DNA of 64,000 bases. Origin: Omphiscola glabra (lineage: Eukaryota > Mollusca > Gastropoda > Lymnaeidae). The notes below the pieces were generated by a model, which did no database searches, was not told the origin of the DNA, and saw only the letters and a list, made by a program, of their open reading frames with translations. The stretch is taken from positions 28,986,495-29,050,494 of the forward strand of contig OZ024808.1 of the NCBI GenBank assembly GCA_964017045.1, in the 5' to 3' direction. This document shows, piece by piece, positions 39,100 through 50,246 of this stretch; the stretch's first letter is position 1, and the number at the start of each line of letters is the position of its first letter. The translations under genes and the position numbers were made by a program.

Positions 39100-39908
39100 G
39101 CACAATAGAAAATTAGTAAAACACAGTAAGGTTAAACCTGATAAAAGGTATCTCTCCTTGTGCACAGTCGTATCAACGCTGCCCCCTCCCACTTCGGGAC
39201 CAAGCCATGTGGCCGCAGCCGATGCAACACTTGTCCTTTTGTCGCCCAGACTCAAAACATACATTTCCCTAAGGGCAGTTTTCAGATACGCGGCGGTTTC
39301 CTTTGCATTAGCCGCAACGTTATCTACGCTATTGTTTGCACCCGCTGCCAGATGTCATACATTGGGGAGACAGGACGCCGACTCTCTGACCGGTGTACTG
39401 AACACCTCCGTAATATTACACAAGATAAACAGTGTCCTGCCTCCAAACACTTCAATAGAGCCGACCACCAGGGAAAGGCGTACTTTTCAATATGTGCGAT
39501 TGTGGCCAGCACAAACACACCCATGCAGCCGGGTGAGTTTGAAGTACAAGCTTATTTTGACCTATGACACATTGTCCCCACATGGTATGAATGTCATGTC
39601 TCTATTCACTGTTTGAACCTAGCTCCGCCCCTCCACGTCACGACATATCGCAGTGGACTTACTTCTCCTCTTTTCTTTCACTTTTCCCCATTTAACCTTT
39701 CTCCCACGTACTTTCTGTCACAAACCTTTTGCTGCCCTCTTGGATACTTCTTCTACGCTAAGTGCTACATGATAATTTTTTGATACATCTTTTAATTTTT
39801 TTCGTTTTTCTGTTTGTTCGCCGATGAAGGCTTCTTGCCGACACGTTCGTTGTTTTGTTGCGTTCCTTTTAACAGGCTTAACCTTACTGTGTTTTACTAA
39901 TTTCCTAT
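39100..39908 (+). mobile_element. Penelope-like element fragment with GIY-YIG endonuclease
   Basis: ORF 39160-39567 (135 aa) encodes PCGRSRCNTCPFV, a Cys-rich linker, then NVIYAIVCTRCQMSYIGETG and RRLSDRCTEHLRNI: a GIY-YIG nuclease (IYAI...YIG, catalytic R in GRRLSDR) as at the C terminus of Penelope-like elements. The reverse transcriptase part is missing. Inverted copies of a TTAGTAAAACACAGTAAGGT motif flank it (39109-39136 and 39873-39902), and outside them a direct repeat GTCACTAGTCATA occurs at both ends (39054 and 39907). Confidence 0.8.
39818..39852 (+). ncRNA. Possible degenerate hammerhead ribozyme core
   Basis: CCGATGA, then a GGC-TTCTT-GCC hairpin (stem II), then GACACG. This is the hammerhead layout CTGATGA-stem-GAAAC with one change in each core half. 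Penelope-like elements are known to carry hammerheads in their terminal repeats, which is why the motif is listed. The substitutions probably make this copy inactive. Confidence 0.35.
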
Positions 39909-40349
39909 GTCACTAGTCATACAAAGATTTCCTTGGTACCTTTATTATAGTATACATTTGAAATTTTTATTCTAATAAAAGGGCCACTGTGCCTCATCGG
40001 ACTAGCAAAAGGGCCAATGGAACAGAACATGTTAAGATCACCTGCGGTATTTGCATATGTGGCTTGTGTCCAGGATCGGATCTATGGATCGGCCCGGGCG
40101 ATCTGATTGAATCGGCCTGGGGATCTGTTGATCCTATGTTGGGAGTGTTTAAATAGGCCATGGCCTCAATATAAAAATAGGACAAAGTGTAATTAAATAC
40201 ATTTATTTTTTTTATTTTTTTGGTGGTATCAAAATAAAGAAAGTAAAAATACCGGGTATAAGAATAATAAGAGATTAATAAAATTTCATTAGAAATTGAT
40301 CATTGGTATTTGAGGATATTTCCATACATCTTGCTGTCATTCGCCAGTC

Positions 40350-40790
40350 AATTAAGTGTTCAACTGCCCAGGACCGTCTAGAGGCGTCTATTCAAACTTG
40401 CAAACTCCTAGCAAACAAGACCCATGGTGGGGGTTAGGCCGAAAGCAGCAAATTTAGTGACGCAAATGCGCACCGAGCATTGCCCCATAGGCACATACTT
40501 CTGGCGTCTAGACAACAATCGGGATCCTACCTGCCAGCATTGCAACCTGGTCCCGGAAACGCTGGCGCATCTGTTGACCGAATGTCCCTCACTGGAGCTT
40601 CCGGGGGAGGCCAGGGCGGAGGGGGAACCCTATGTGAGGAGAATGTTGTATGGCACAGCTCAGCAGATGGAGTTGATTGCCAATTTACTAGCCGGGGTCT
40701 TAAGAGAGTAATCTCAGACCTTCACCAGAATATGTGTGTTAGTTTCGCCCCTGGAATCTATATAATTCACATAGATACACTATCCTAAAG
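40350..40790 (+). mobile_element. LINE C-terminal fragment, zinc-knuckle end
   Basis: ORF 40424-40711 (95 aa) contains [20 protein letters not shown], a CxxC...HxxxxC knuckle found at the C terminus of RNase H-bearing LINEs, then YVRRMLYGTAQQMELIANLL. Second copy of the element at 3700-4810; this copy lacks the RNase H part and is better preserved. Confidence 0.75.
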
Positions 40791-41269
40791 GACACAATAC
40801 TTTCAGTGACACAGCTCGGACCGGAGCCGGCGGGGGCGGACATAAATTTTTGCGCTACCCCACCCTAAACCGGTTTACAATATACAAAAAAAAAGACTGT
40901 TTGTAGAAGAGGTCTGTAAATCTGTCATGTCTATTTCAAAAGTGATCATTGAAAAAAAACTGTATACAAATGACATACTTGTGTAAGGAAGATACCAGAT
41001 ATTTACAAAAGGAAGCATATATTTATTAATACGTGATTATCCGAGTGAAGTTGAATGAAGAGTATGAACTCTCCCACAATTCAATAGATTGAAAAGGTTT
41101 AGTTCGAATTTCAAACTACAACTTTTTTTTCCAGATCAATTACAAATGAATGAACATATGAATGAACAAACGAGTGAACATAGGAATCAACATATGAATG
41201 GAGATATGGATGAACATATGAATGAACATATTATGGCGCACATTAACTCTTTGATTTACACATTCCACC

Positions 41270-41420
41270 CAGTGGCGTAACAACGGCTTGGCATTGGGGC
41301 AGTTGCAAAGGGCGCCGGCTTGCGCCAGTTCAAAAGGGCGCTGCTAAATCTCTATTTTTGAAATTTTTGTTATTTAAAAAATAAATTAGCCAAGGGCGCC
41401 AAAACCCAGTTACGCCTCTG
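41270..41420. mobile_element. Related hAT MITE, 151 bp
   Basis: CAGTGGCGTAAC at the left end, GTTACGCCTCTG at the right end, perfect 8-bp duplication ATTCCACC (41262-41269 and 41421-41428). Interior differs from the 43298 family (AAGGGCGCC repeated in inverse). Confidence 0.88.
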
Positions 41421-41671
41421 ATTCCACCACCCATCCCCTTCTCAAAAAAGATAAATAAAAAAAAAAAACTAAAGAAAAATCCGTTTTTTTAAAAATTGAC
41501 AATAAATTTTTTTTTTCAAAACTAGTAAACCCCCCGCCCCCACAAAATTAAAAAAATAATATATAAAATAAAATTTGTAATTTTAAAAAAAAACCAATAA
41601 CAAACTTGTTCTTCCCACTGAACTCATCAACAAAATTACATTGCAAAAAAAGATCGTTCAATATTACTATT

Positions 41672-41740
41672 ATTATGTGAAGTTTTATAAAGCGTAGTAC
41701 CCCAACCTAGGGCTGGGCTCACCACGCTGTACATATAATT
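41672..41740 (+). repeat. Second copy of the ATAGCGC..TACCCCA dispersed repeat
   Basis: GTACCCCAACCTAGGGCTGG and GCTCACCACGCTGTAC match 14750-14795. It truncates the LINE endonuclease fragment at 41745. Confidence 0.6.
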
Positions 41741-41744
41741 TAGT

Positions 41745-42210
41745 AAACATGATCATGATGACAAAGGCTAGATAACGGCACAAAGTGTCCTTGTAGATGA
41801 CAGCAAGGCCACCCCCACGAGATGGACGAGGAAATGACCGGGCAGAATAACCAGGCGGAGCGAGATCTGCGCACTTCCATTCATCACTTGTCTGTCGAAA
41901 CCAGGTCTCCTGCATAAACATAGTGTCAATCTGCCGGAAGGTGGAGAGGTGTTAATGCGAATGAGGTTGGCTGGGTCAGAATAGCGTAGAGTAAGCCTTG
42001 ACGACGAAGGAGGGCCAAGTTGTTTTATTTCTATTTTTCGTCTACCACCACGATAGATTCGCTTCCGGGACAGGCCTCCACCAATTGACAGTTCCTTCAG
42101 GCGACATGCGAGGTCAGCGGTCAAGTGCGTATGCTGGGTATTCATTGACAATAGGCGATCACGTGTGTATATCATCGTCCGGTCAACAAAGATGGTGGCA
42201 ATTTTCACAG
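41745..42210 (-). mobile_element. LINE 5' ORF fragment with endonuclease N-terminus
   Basis: Minus-strand frames encode a basic N-terminal segment (RRKIEIKQLGPP, RLTLRYSDPANLIRI) and, one frame shift later, MFMQETWFR, CADLAPPGYSARSFPRP, SRGGGLAVIYKDTLCRYL, the start of an APE-type endonuclease domain (ETW and GGGLAVIYK motifs). The sequence then stops at the 41665-41740 dispersed repeat, so the RT is absent. Confidence 0.7.
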
Positions 42211-42283
42211 AGCTTCACCAATTAAAATTGCATGTGATCAAGAGTACGATCATATACATTCATCATGTGTTCAGCTTTAAGCC

Positions 42284-42470
42284 CCTAGAAGCGTGATGCC
42301 CTTAGAAGCATGATACCCCTAGAAGCATGATACCCCTAGAAGCATGATACCCCTAGAAGCATGATACCCCTAGAAGCATGATGGCCCTTGAAGTGTGATG
42401 TTCCTGGAAGCGTATTACCCCTTGAAGCGTGAGGCCAATTGAAGCGAGATGCCTCTGCAAGCGTAAGCCC
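42284..42470. repeat. 17-bp minisatellite decaying rightward
   Basis: CCCTAGAAGCATGATAC, five good units then increasingly diverged units (GAAGCGTGAGGCC and similar). Confidence 0.9.
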
Positions 42471-42689
42471 CTGGGGCAACTGTCCACTGTGCCCATGCCT
42501 TAAGATGGCGTTGCCTCTGACAAGTTTGCCGTTATGTATGGTACACAGTTCCTCTGAATAAATGCTATCAATTTGTTTCCAGACGAATGTGATCTCAATC
42601 GACTTTGTGTACATTTCAGTTTCTAGAAACCTTGTTCCCATGAAACTTGGGATAGTGCAAGAGCAAGTCAATAGTATAACAAGTAAAAT

Positions 42690-42770
42690 GTATCATTTAC
42701 AACACTTTATAACAACATATCATTTACAACACTTTATAATAACAGATCATTTACAGCACTTTATAATATG
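42690..42770. repeat. 27-bp tandem repeat, 3 units
   Basis: TATCATTTACAACACTTTAT plus AACAACA with small changes. Confidence 0.85.
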
Positions 42771-43297
42771 AGACTTTCGTTGTTTTTAAAAAACAAAGAC
42801 TTAAGATGACTTTTTTCAAGTAGGAACAGTGCCCCCCCCCCCTTTTTCCCGCGCAATGCCTGAAAGAAACACTAGTTGCAAAATAATATTTTAAAAATAC
42901 CGATACCGATATACGTGAACAACGGAAGATGGAGGCGAGGCATTTATACACAGGAAAGGACTATTATTGGGGAAAAAATAGGTATTAGAATCGAATATTG
43001 TTTTTTCTAGATTTTAGTATTTTATTTATTAAATAATGCATTTACTATTGGTTTAGTATTATTATTATTTTTAAATCTTGATTTTTTCCCCTTCTTTTTT
43101 AATTGTATACCGGGTATTATGATTAAAAAATAATTCGTGAAATAATATTAAAAGGTTAACGAGAGTATTGCTTTATTAAGAACGTGCACTTGAGTTGGAA
43201 AGTGTCAGGATGTATCCCTTTGGGGAAAAGCTACGAAGGCACCACATATGGCCTACTCTAGTTGGAATAGTCTTTCGGAATTTGTAGGACACGGCCC

Positions 43298-43483
43298 CAG
43301 TGGCGTAGTGAGGGGGGGCAAGGGGGGCATCATGCCCCGGGCGCTGCTCACAAAGGGGCGCCAAATGGTATATTTTACTATAATATTGTATGGTTTCGAA
43401 TAGGGGGGGGGGCGCTAAAAAGGTATTGGGGGCGCTAAAAAGGTATTGTGCCCCGGGCGCGAGTTAAGCTCGCTACGCCACTG
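43298..43483. mobile_element. hAT-type MITE, 186 bp, perfect 8-bp target duplication
   Basis: Ends CAGTGGCGTAG... and ...CTACGCCACTG are inverted; the flanks are CACGGCCC on both sides (43290-43297 and 43484-43491). GC-rich interior with CCCCGGGCGC. Non-coding. Confidence 0.9.
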
Positions 43484-43921
43484 CACGGCCCTAAGACAAA
43501 CATAGCATTATTGAACACTTGGTAAATGAAACACGTTAGGTAATCAAAGTGGTTGGATTTGTGCCATTGTTTTAATGCTCTTTACAAGTTCACAGCGCCG
43601 AAAAAATATAGACTACCCTTAGTATGCTGCTGTGTATTATTATGTTTTTACTGTACGATTCAGTGTGGTAAAATAAAAACAAATTTCTCAAACGAGAAAA
43701 GATGCACTCAGAAAAACAAAACAAATTTTTTTTTATAAACGAAACGCCCATGAGTGATGGCTACGCACCCACATACCCACATTACCACACACTTCCGTAT
43801 TCTTCACGAGATGACGTATTTAAAAAAAAAAATAGTGCTTAAATGAGGCTTGACCTGGTCAATGTGTGACAAGATAGATTCGTCGTGACATTCAGCCCCA
43901 AAGACGTGCCATTAGAAACTG

Positions 43922-45060
43922 TTACCTATAACAAATTCTCACCAGAGAGAATGCCATCAAGAGTGCTACACAGACAACAATGATAAGCCAAGACACAAAA
44001 GCTAATAGTAGCAGGGGGAATTCTGTTAAATCGTCTATCACTACGTGTGTTGACGTATTGGGCAGTGAGGTCACATCTATCTCCACGTTTGACGCCTGGT
44101 TTATCGTTCTACCTACGTCTACTTTCGAGGTTTGGGGGAGTGAGGTAAATATCTCTATGTTTTGATGACCTGAGGTCACGTGCATCGTTAGTTTGGAGGT
44201 TTGTGGACGTGAGTTGACGTCTGCCGTCCCATCAGTGTGATCATCTGGTTGATCAGAGACAGAGTTTTTAGACTTCTCAGATTGACCCGACACCGGCTCT
44301 TTGGGCTGATTAAGGTTTTGATGAGACATGTTTGGTAGTTGATTGTCAAGTAAATTCAAAAAAATGGATTTGCAAATGGCTGAATCAGTTGTTTCAGCAG
44401 ACTGTGCGGATGTATCAGTTGTTTCAGCAGACTGTGTGGATGTATCAGTTGTTTCAGCAGACTGTGTGGATGTATCAGTTGTTTCAGCAGACTGTGTGGA
44501 TGTATCAGTTGTTTCAGCAGACTGTGTGGATGTATCAGTTGTTTCAGCAGACTGTGTGGATGTATCAGTTGTTTCAGCAGACTGTGTGGATGTATCAGTT
44601 GTTTCAGCAGACTGTGTGGATGTATCAGTTGTTTCAGCAGACTGTGTGGATGTATCAGTTGTTTCAGCAGACTGTGTGGATGTATCAGTTGTTTCAGCAG
44701 ACTGTGCGGATACATAAGTTGTTAAAGCAGACTGTGTGGGTTAATCAGTTCGTTCAGCGGCCTTTATGACTGAATCCTTTCTTTCAACATACCGTGTTTT
44801 GGATAGAGCAACTGCAGCTCTACAGGGGAGAAAGTTCTTTGTGAAGTTGTCGAAAGAAATGTTTTTGGAGAGAGCTATGGTGCTGGAGGATGAGGAGTGA
44901 CATCGTGTGAGGCTACGGGTGGAGGGGTAACCGTTGGAGGGGCAAACATTGGAGGGGCAACCGTTGGAGGGGCAACCATTGCAGGGTAACTGGTCAAGAA
45001 GACATAGCTGAGGATAGCTGTTCTTGGAACAAGTCGGGTTGTCAACGGATGAGGTGGTAT
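43922..45060 (-). pseudogene. Thr/Ser-repeat reading frame ending in one membrane helix, interrupted once
   Basis: A minus-strand frame is open from about 45060 to the TAA at 43922 apart from one TAA at 44741-44743. The upstream part is Cys/Ser-rich (repeats of CPSNG around 44930-45000). The middle is about eleven exact 10-residue repeats TQSAETTDTS (44390-44715), flanked by degenerate units that keep the 30-bp register, one of which carries the stop. After the repeats come a charged Ser/Asn/Gln-rich segment beginning NMSHQNLNQPKEP and a helix FPLLLLAFVSWLIIVVCVAL, ending SLVRICYR. Looks like a mucin-like ectodomain plus transmembrane anchor or an exon of one. A possible donor lies at the SLV codons (CTG|GTGAGA). 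Because 30 is a multiple of 3, all frames of the array are open, so openness of the repeat is weak evidence. No family recognised; it may be a broken gene, an exon, or chance. Confidence 0.35.
44387..44720. repeat. 30-bp minisatellite, about 11 units
   Basis: Plus-strand unit TCAGTTGTTTCAGCAGACTG plus TGTGGATGTA; nearly exact. On the minus strand it encodes TQSAETTDTS in the frame of the downstream membrane helix. Confidence 0.95.
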
Positions 45061-45834
45061 GGAACTACTGAAAACCTTGCGATGTTCATGGATAGCTCGA
45101 TGTTATTCACAGTGGTCGGTTGAATCTCACTTCTGCAAACGTGCATCATAATCATTGCACACGTCAATACTGGCACTGGCACAGACGGGTTCGGTGGGCT
45201 TATAGTTTCGAATATAACCCCGAACCAAAATTACCATCTAACCAGAACTCATATTGCCGCTGAACTGAATGTACCCAACCAAAACTTAAACATAATATTT
45301 TCTAACCCATCCAATAAATTAACGGTCGATCCGGCCACTTGCCTCGCTGTTTACATTTTGCTAATTATTAAAAAGCGGAAATCTCGCCATCTAAATAAGA
45401 TTCTCGCCTGAAACGAGACCGTCGGGGATTACTTCCGTTTTTTTTGGGTTGTTTTTATCGATAGGACAAGGAGTTTTCATTATTTTAGGAAATAAGTGAA
45501 ACACAACTGAAAGAAGGCCATAGATCTATACCGTCTTTCTTTTTTCTTTCTTGTTTTTCCATACTTCGTTTCACTTATTTCCTCCTACTTAACTTGATTG
45601 CAGCCCCCCCCCTCCTTTTTATTATCATTTTCGTTATTTTAGTAGGATATTTTTTCAAAAATTGTACGATCGTGAGTAGTAGAGGAATGCGTCGCAACAC
45701 AACACAAAAGCAACCAAATATGTATTCAAATCAATTTTTTATCATAGAAATATATTGCATACAAATATTTAAACACTTAAAAAAAAAGACTTCTTCTTCT
45801 TCTATATATTTAGTTTAAGGGCCCACGATCAATT

Positions 45835-46454
45835 TATTGATCATTATGACTCCTATGAATGTAGATGGTATTTGCAATGTTTATGTGCCTGGTGTTGATG
45901 GGTGATATTTCACTGGTTGCAAGAGTAACTGTGTGAGGTTATCATGCACTGGGGGTTGGAAGGCCCGAGGTAATAGACGCAAATGAGTCAAGTGTTGTCG
46001 CCTCATTATTTATCTTGTAAATCATGGAGAGCCTGGATAGTTGTCGTTGTTCCTCCAATGGGGACCAGCCCAGTGTTTCCAGCATGCTGCCAACACTAGA
46101 GGTATTCCTGTAACGGTTCAGGACAAAGCGTGCTGCCCGTCGCTGTACTGCCTCCAACCTGTCGATGCTCTTCTGAGTGAATGGGTCCCAGACCGAAGAT
46201 GCATAATCTAAAAGCGGCCGGACAAAGGCTTTATAGGCTCTTTCTTTCACACCGGAGTTGCCGATCTTTAGATTACGCCTTAAGAACCCCAGGGTCTTGT
46301 TTGTCTGGTTGCACACATTGTTAATATGCTCGTCCCAGCGAACCTTTCTCTGAATGGTAACACCCAGGTACCTTACGGAGGAAACTGACTCAAGCAAATG
46401 ACCATGCAATTCATAGTGGTAGCGTAGAGGAGTACAACTTCTAGAGACTGGCAA
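45835..46454 (-). mobile_element. Jockey/CR1-type LINE RT C-terminus with internal deletion
   Basis: Minus-strand frame 45942-46454 encodes VRYLGVTIQRKVRWDEHINN, KTLGFLRRNL, AYKAFVRPLLDYASSVWDP and EAVQRRAARFV, the thumb and post-RT region of this LINE class. The frame jumps from MIYKINN straight to ATTLDSFASITSGLP: compared with the copy at 46840-47290, roughly a hundred codons are missing. 5'-truncated. Confidence 0.85.
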
Positions 46455-46839
46455 AGTTAAAATCCACTAAAAATTAAAAAGAATAAAATAATTAGATTAA
46501 ACATTTCTTAACATTTATTACACAAAGAAAGACTCTGCAGAAGTGTAGATGATTATGTGTGTTATTTTATAAATTTTTTGAAAATATCTGCACAGATTTT
46601 CTTCGAGTAATGCATTTTAAGAAATTAAGAAGCAGACGTGGTCAACCATTTTAATTGAGCGAGAGTGTGAAACCCGCCTCCGTCGTCCAGTCGTTCACCA
46701 GCTGAACACAGCAGGAGAAATCTTAAAATGACACGCGTGTAAAAAAATTAATAAAAAATAAAGCAGCACAAGATTGAAATACGAGTAGAGAATAAATAGT
46801 ATTTTAAAATTATTATTATTATTTCTTTTAAACCAACAC

Positions 46840-47290
46840 ACGGTAAAGCCTTCTGCTGGGCTGGCCACCATTTGAGGAAAGAAGACGATTATCCAGGATC
46901 TCCATGATGTACAAGATAAATAATGGGCTGGTCCACTGCTCCAAAAATTAAACAGAAACTCGTCTCTCTCCCCCTAGGCAGCGACTAGGCCACGACATGC
47001 AGTTCCGGTTCATACAAGGAAGAACACAGTACTAGAACTGCTCATTCCTGCCAAAGACAATCAAAGACTGGAACATGCTTTCAAAAAGGAACAGTAGAGG
47101 CGACAACACTTGACACATTTGCGTCCATTGCCTCAGGCCTTCCAAATCTTAGTTCCTGATACCCTCGCTGTGCAGCCCTTGCAAGTAGTGAAATATCCTC
47201 GGCACTGACAGGCACAGAAACATTGCCAATCCCTCTACATACATAGGATCCAGAATTATCAATACATAATCTATCGAAGAAAAATAATAG
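46840..47290 (+). mobile_element. Jockey/CR1-type LINE 3' end, plus strand
   Basis: Degenerate copy carrying the segment deleted from the minus-strand copy to its left: MYKINNGLVH, LVSLPLG, then homology to SFLPKTIKDWNM and [15 protein letters not shown], and the shared 3' tail ending near TACATAGGATCCAGAAT. The two copies face each other across about 390 bp. Confidence 0.75.
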
Positions 47291-48124
47291 CCTACATTAT
47301 CTCCTGCGGAGCTCAAGCAATGGAACTAGCATTAAGCCGTGTAGGTTACCTACCCAAAAATAAGCCCGGCCCCTATTAACAAAAAAAAAAAAAGAAGCCA
47401 TAAGAAATGTTCAAGGTCACGTTAACTTCTTTGAATGTCTTTTGTTTTGTTATCTCCAGATTTCCCCCCACCCCACCCCACCTAACCCATAGGTAAAAAC
47501 CAAGAAAACGCTTTCATTGTTTCATTAAAAACGAAAACACTTTTTTTTTATTTAAATGGAAAGTATATGTATTTTAATTACTAACATTTTGTGTGTGAAT
47601 AAAGAAAATCTTCTACTTCTTAACCATAATACACTTTGGCATAATACACATTGTCATAATACACGTTGACACACTCACATTGGCATAATACACGTTGACA
47701 TAGAACTGTTAAGGTCGAGGAACAAAATCAAATTAACTGTTCAACTTTGTAAACAAAAATATATGCAAATATACATAAATGGTAAATCAAGAATTTCTTT
47801 CGGCACATAATTTCTTATTTCCAAAGCTTCTCAACTTGATATATTTAAGAAAGCTACGCATAGAGTTTGATTTCCAAGTACAATCCTATTTTTGATTTAG
47901 AATAAAAAAAGAACAATTGATTGATTGATTGATTGGAGACTTCTATAGCGCTGGTATCCAGGCTACTTTAGCATACTCAATGCGCTCTGGTGTCATCAAA
48001 TCTATTCAACAAAAAAGTCTTTAAATGTTTCCTAAATGATTTTCTGTCCTTTTCAGTACTCCTCAAAGATGAGCTATATGTATTTAAAGTTGTATGCAAA
48101 ACGTCTACGCAGCATTAGTTCGAA

Positions 48125-48421
48125 TCAAAGAATTAAAGAAATCCTGTCTGAATTTGGAGTCTCATTTGTTTGAAGATATTCTATCTGAAGTTGGCGTCTC
48201 ATTCGTTTGGTGGGAACCAAAAAAAAAACAACTCCAGTGATTATTACTGCTAGTATTATAAAATTGAAAATAAATAACAGGGACAAAATGTAATATAGAG
48301 CAATGGAGGGGGGAAGGGCTGCTAATTCGACAAAATATTCATACAAATAACACACTTTATAAGTAATAATATATAAAATTCTACAAAACATTTCCTGTTT
48401 CACTTCACAAATACATTGCAA
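48125..48421 (-). CDS. Unrecognised ORF with one predicted membrane helix
   Basis: A 98-codon minus-strand frame with a strong hydrophobic run (ALYYILSLLFIFNFIILAVI and the following residues ITGVVFFLV), then a basic stretch (PTKRMRRQLQ) and a polar tail. A pyrimidine-rich AG acceptor lies inside it near 48320 (...GAATTAG|CAGCCCTT), so it could be a terminal exon of a membrane protein whose other exons I could not find. The hydrophobic composition may also simply come from AT-rich DNA. Function unknown. Confidence 0.2.
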   Translation of the reverse strand: MQCICEVKQEMFCRILYIITYKVCYLYEYFVELAALPPSIALYYILSLLFIFNFIILAVIITGVVFFLVPTKRMRRQLQIEYLQTNETPNSDRISLIL

Positions 48422-48498
48422 TCTAAAAATAGGTCAAAGCCCTCACCGTGACCCCATGACATGGTGCAGCCAGGATTTTCAGAAAAAGGTTCGCTGGT

Positions 48499-48750
48499 GG
48501 CCCACTTCAGAGACTCACATTAATGTAGAAGCATTAGACTAATTAAAAATTAAGAAAAACAATTTTACTGTTCATTGTTTTTTTTATAAAAATTACCCAG
48601 GTAATAAACTCATTACCTAATCCCAAGTTTTTCCTTGCACAAATATTTATGATTATACTTAAAGGGGGCCCAAAGTTAAGCTAGCCCGGGGAGCCAACAG
48701 CCGTAGGGCCGACCCTGCTTCTACATTAATGTGAGTCTCTGAACTGGGCC
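48499..48750. mobile_element. Inverted-repeat MITE-like element
   Basis: Arms of about 33 bp: 48499-48533 (CTTCAGAGACTCACATTAAT...) inverted at 48716-48750 (...ATTAATGTGAGTCTCTGAAC), with about 180 bp between. No coding content. Confidence 0.6.
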
Positions 48751-48883
48751 AAAACTTTGTTCAAACTTTATTTTACGAATTACAATACCCTACTCTATAC
48801 TACATAAAGATATTACAATGCCATACTATATAATGCTTAACATGACTCGCTCGGGGTATCTTTCAATATAAATATGTATATAC

Positions 48884-48995
48884 CAGTCACACATCACACA
48901 CACAAATCCCTCCACCGTCTACCAGTCACACATCACACACACAATCCCTCCACCGTGTACCAGTCACACATCACACACACAATCCCTCCACCGCC
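48884..48995. repeat. 36-bp tandem repeat, 3 units
   Basis: Units of ACCAGTCACACATCACACAC plus ACAATCCCTCCACCG. Confidence 0.9.
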
Positions 48996-49014
48996 ACAGT
49001 TTCTTTCAGGCATC

Positions 49015-49290
49015 TTTTCAGGGTTGCCAAACGTCCGTAGCTTTACGGACAGTCTGTATTTGTTTTATACGTTGAATGACTTGACCGTAAAAATCCGTAA
49101 CTTTGCAGTCTGTATTTGTTTTATACCTTGAATGACTTGACCGTAAAAATCCGTTATTTTTCAGACAGTCTGTATTTGTTTTATATGTTGAATGACTTGA
49201 CCGTAAAAATCCGTTATTTTTCAAACAGTATGTATTTATTTTATATGTTGAATGACTTGACTGTAAAAATCCGTATGAACTGAAAGACGT
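49015..49290. repeat. About 60-bp tandem repeat, 4 units
   Basis: Units contain CAGTCTGTATTTGTTTTATA and TTGAATGACTTGACCGTAAA; diverged from each other. Confidence 0.85.
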
Positions 49291-49396
49291 ATGTACAAAT
49301 GAGACGTTGCCATTCTTTTTAAAGAGAGAAAGAAGAGAAATTTCATCCTTTATAATTTCTTTTTCGATGCTTTCACTTTGCATGAGATATGCATAG

Positions 49397-49399
<3 letters not shown>

Positions 49400-49460
<61 letters not shown>
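49400..49460. repeat. (AT)n microsatellite
   Basis: About 30 uninterrupted AT dinucleotides. Confidence 0.97.
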
Positions 49461-50246
49461 TTGTAACAAACACCAGTTCGATTCTATACATCAGTTGTAC
49501 ACGATAATTGATGACTCAAAAAGTTAATAATATATCTCCCCTATCCAAAAAAAAAAAAAAAGACGAAGACAAAAGTTCAATGAAACGGAAAAAATTATTT
49601 ATTGAAGACAAAACAAAATAATTAACATTTTTTGTAAAACCTTCTTCAAAGAACACATAAATAAATGTATCAAACTGCACAACCCATAACAAACATAGTT
49701 GTTCGTATAAATCCTTTGCATGCATTTTTGTTATCATTTAAGTAATGGTACGTAAATTTATCAACTATGTGATTGTAGCAACTGATTTTTGGTATGAGCA
49801 TGGTTTTTATCAAACTGATTTTTGGTATGAATATGGTTTTTATCAAACTTTAAGTGCATGTACAACCTAGTAGAGTAAAGTTATATTTAAACCCAAATAC
49901 GTCGCAAATACAAAGCACAGCTACACATTTAATCTCCCCACCAAAACACGCACCAATTGGATAAATCATTAACATCCCCCCCCCCTCCCTTGAAAAACTG
50001 AATTGTGGGGCTTGGGGCTGAAACTTTGAAAGAATGTGTTGTCATCGGCAACGAGTCTATGTGTCAAGTTTCAGCTCGATAGGATGACGGGAAGTGGGGC
50101 AATTAGCCATTTAAAACTTTGCCACAAATAAACACACGAACAATAGTGAAATTAACATATAAATGATTAAAAAAAAACAAATCGAAACAACTGACATTAA
50201 CAAAATTAACAACAACAATAACAAATAACAAAAAAAACCTCCATGA

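Larger units (their letters stand above)
36399..43290. other. Intergenic, transposon-rich
   Basis: 5' flank of Munc18-1 followed by LINE fragments, the Penelope-like element, the 23-bp array and a hAT MITE. The stretches 36400-37200 and 37630-38640 are plain AT-rich DNA in which I see nothing beyond a MITE fragment. Confidence 0.7.
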
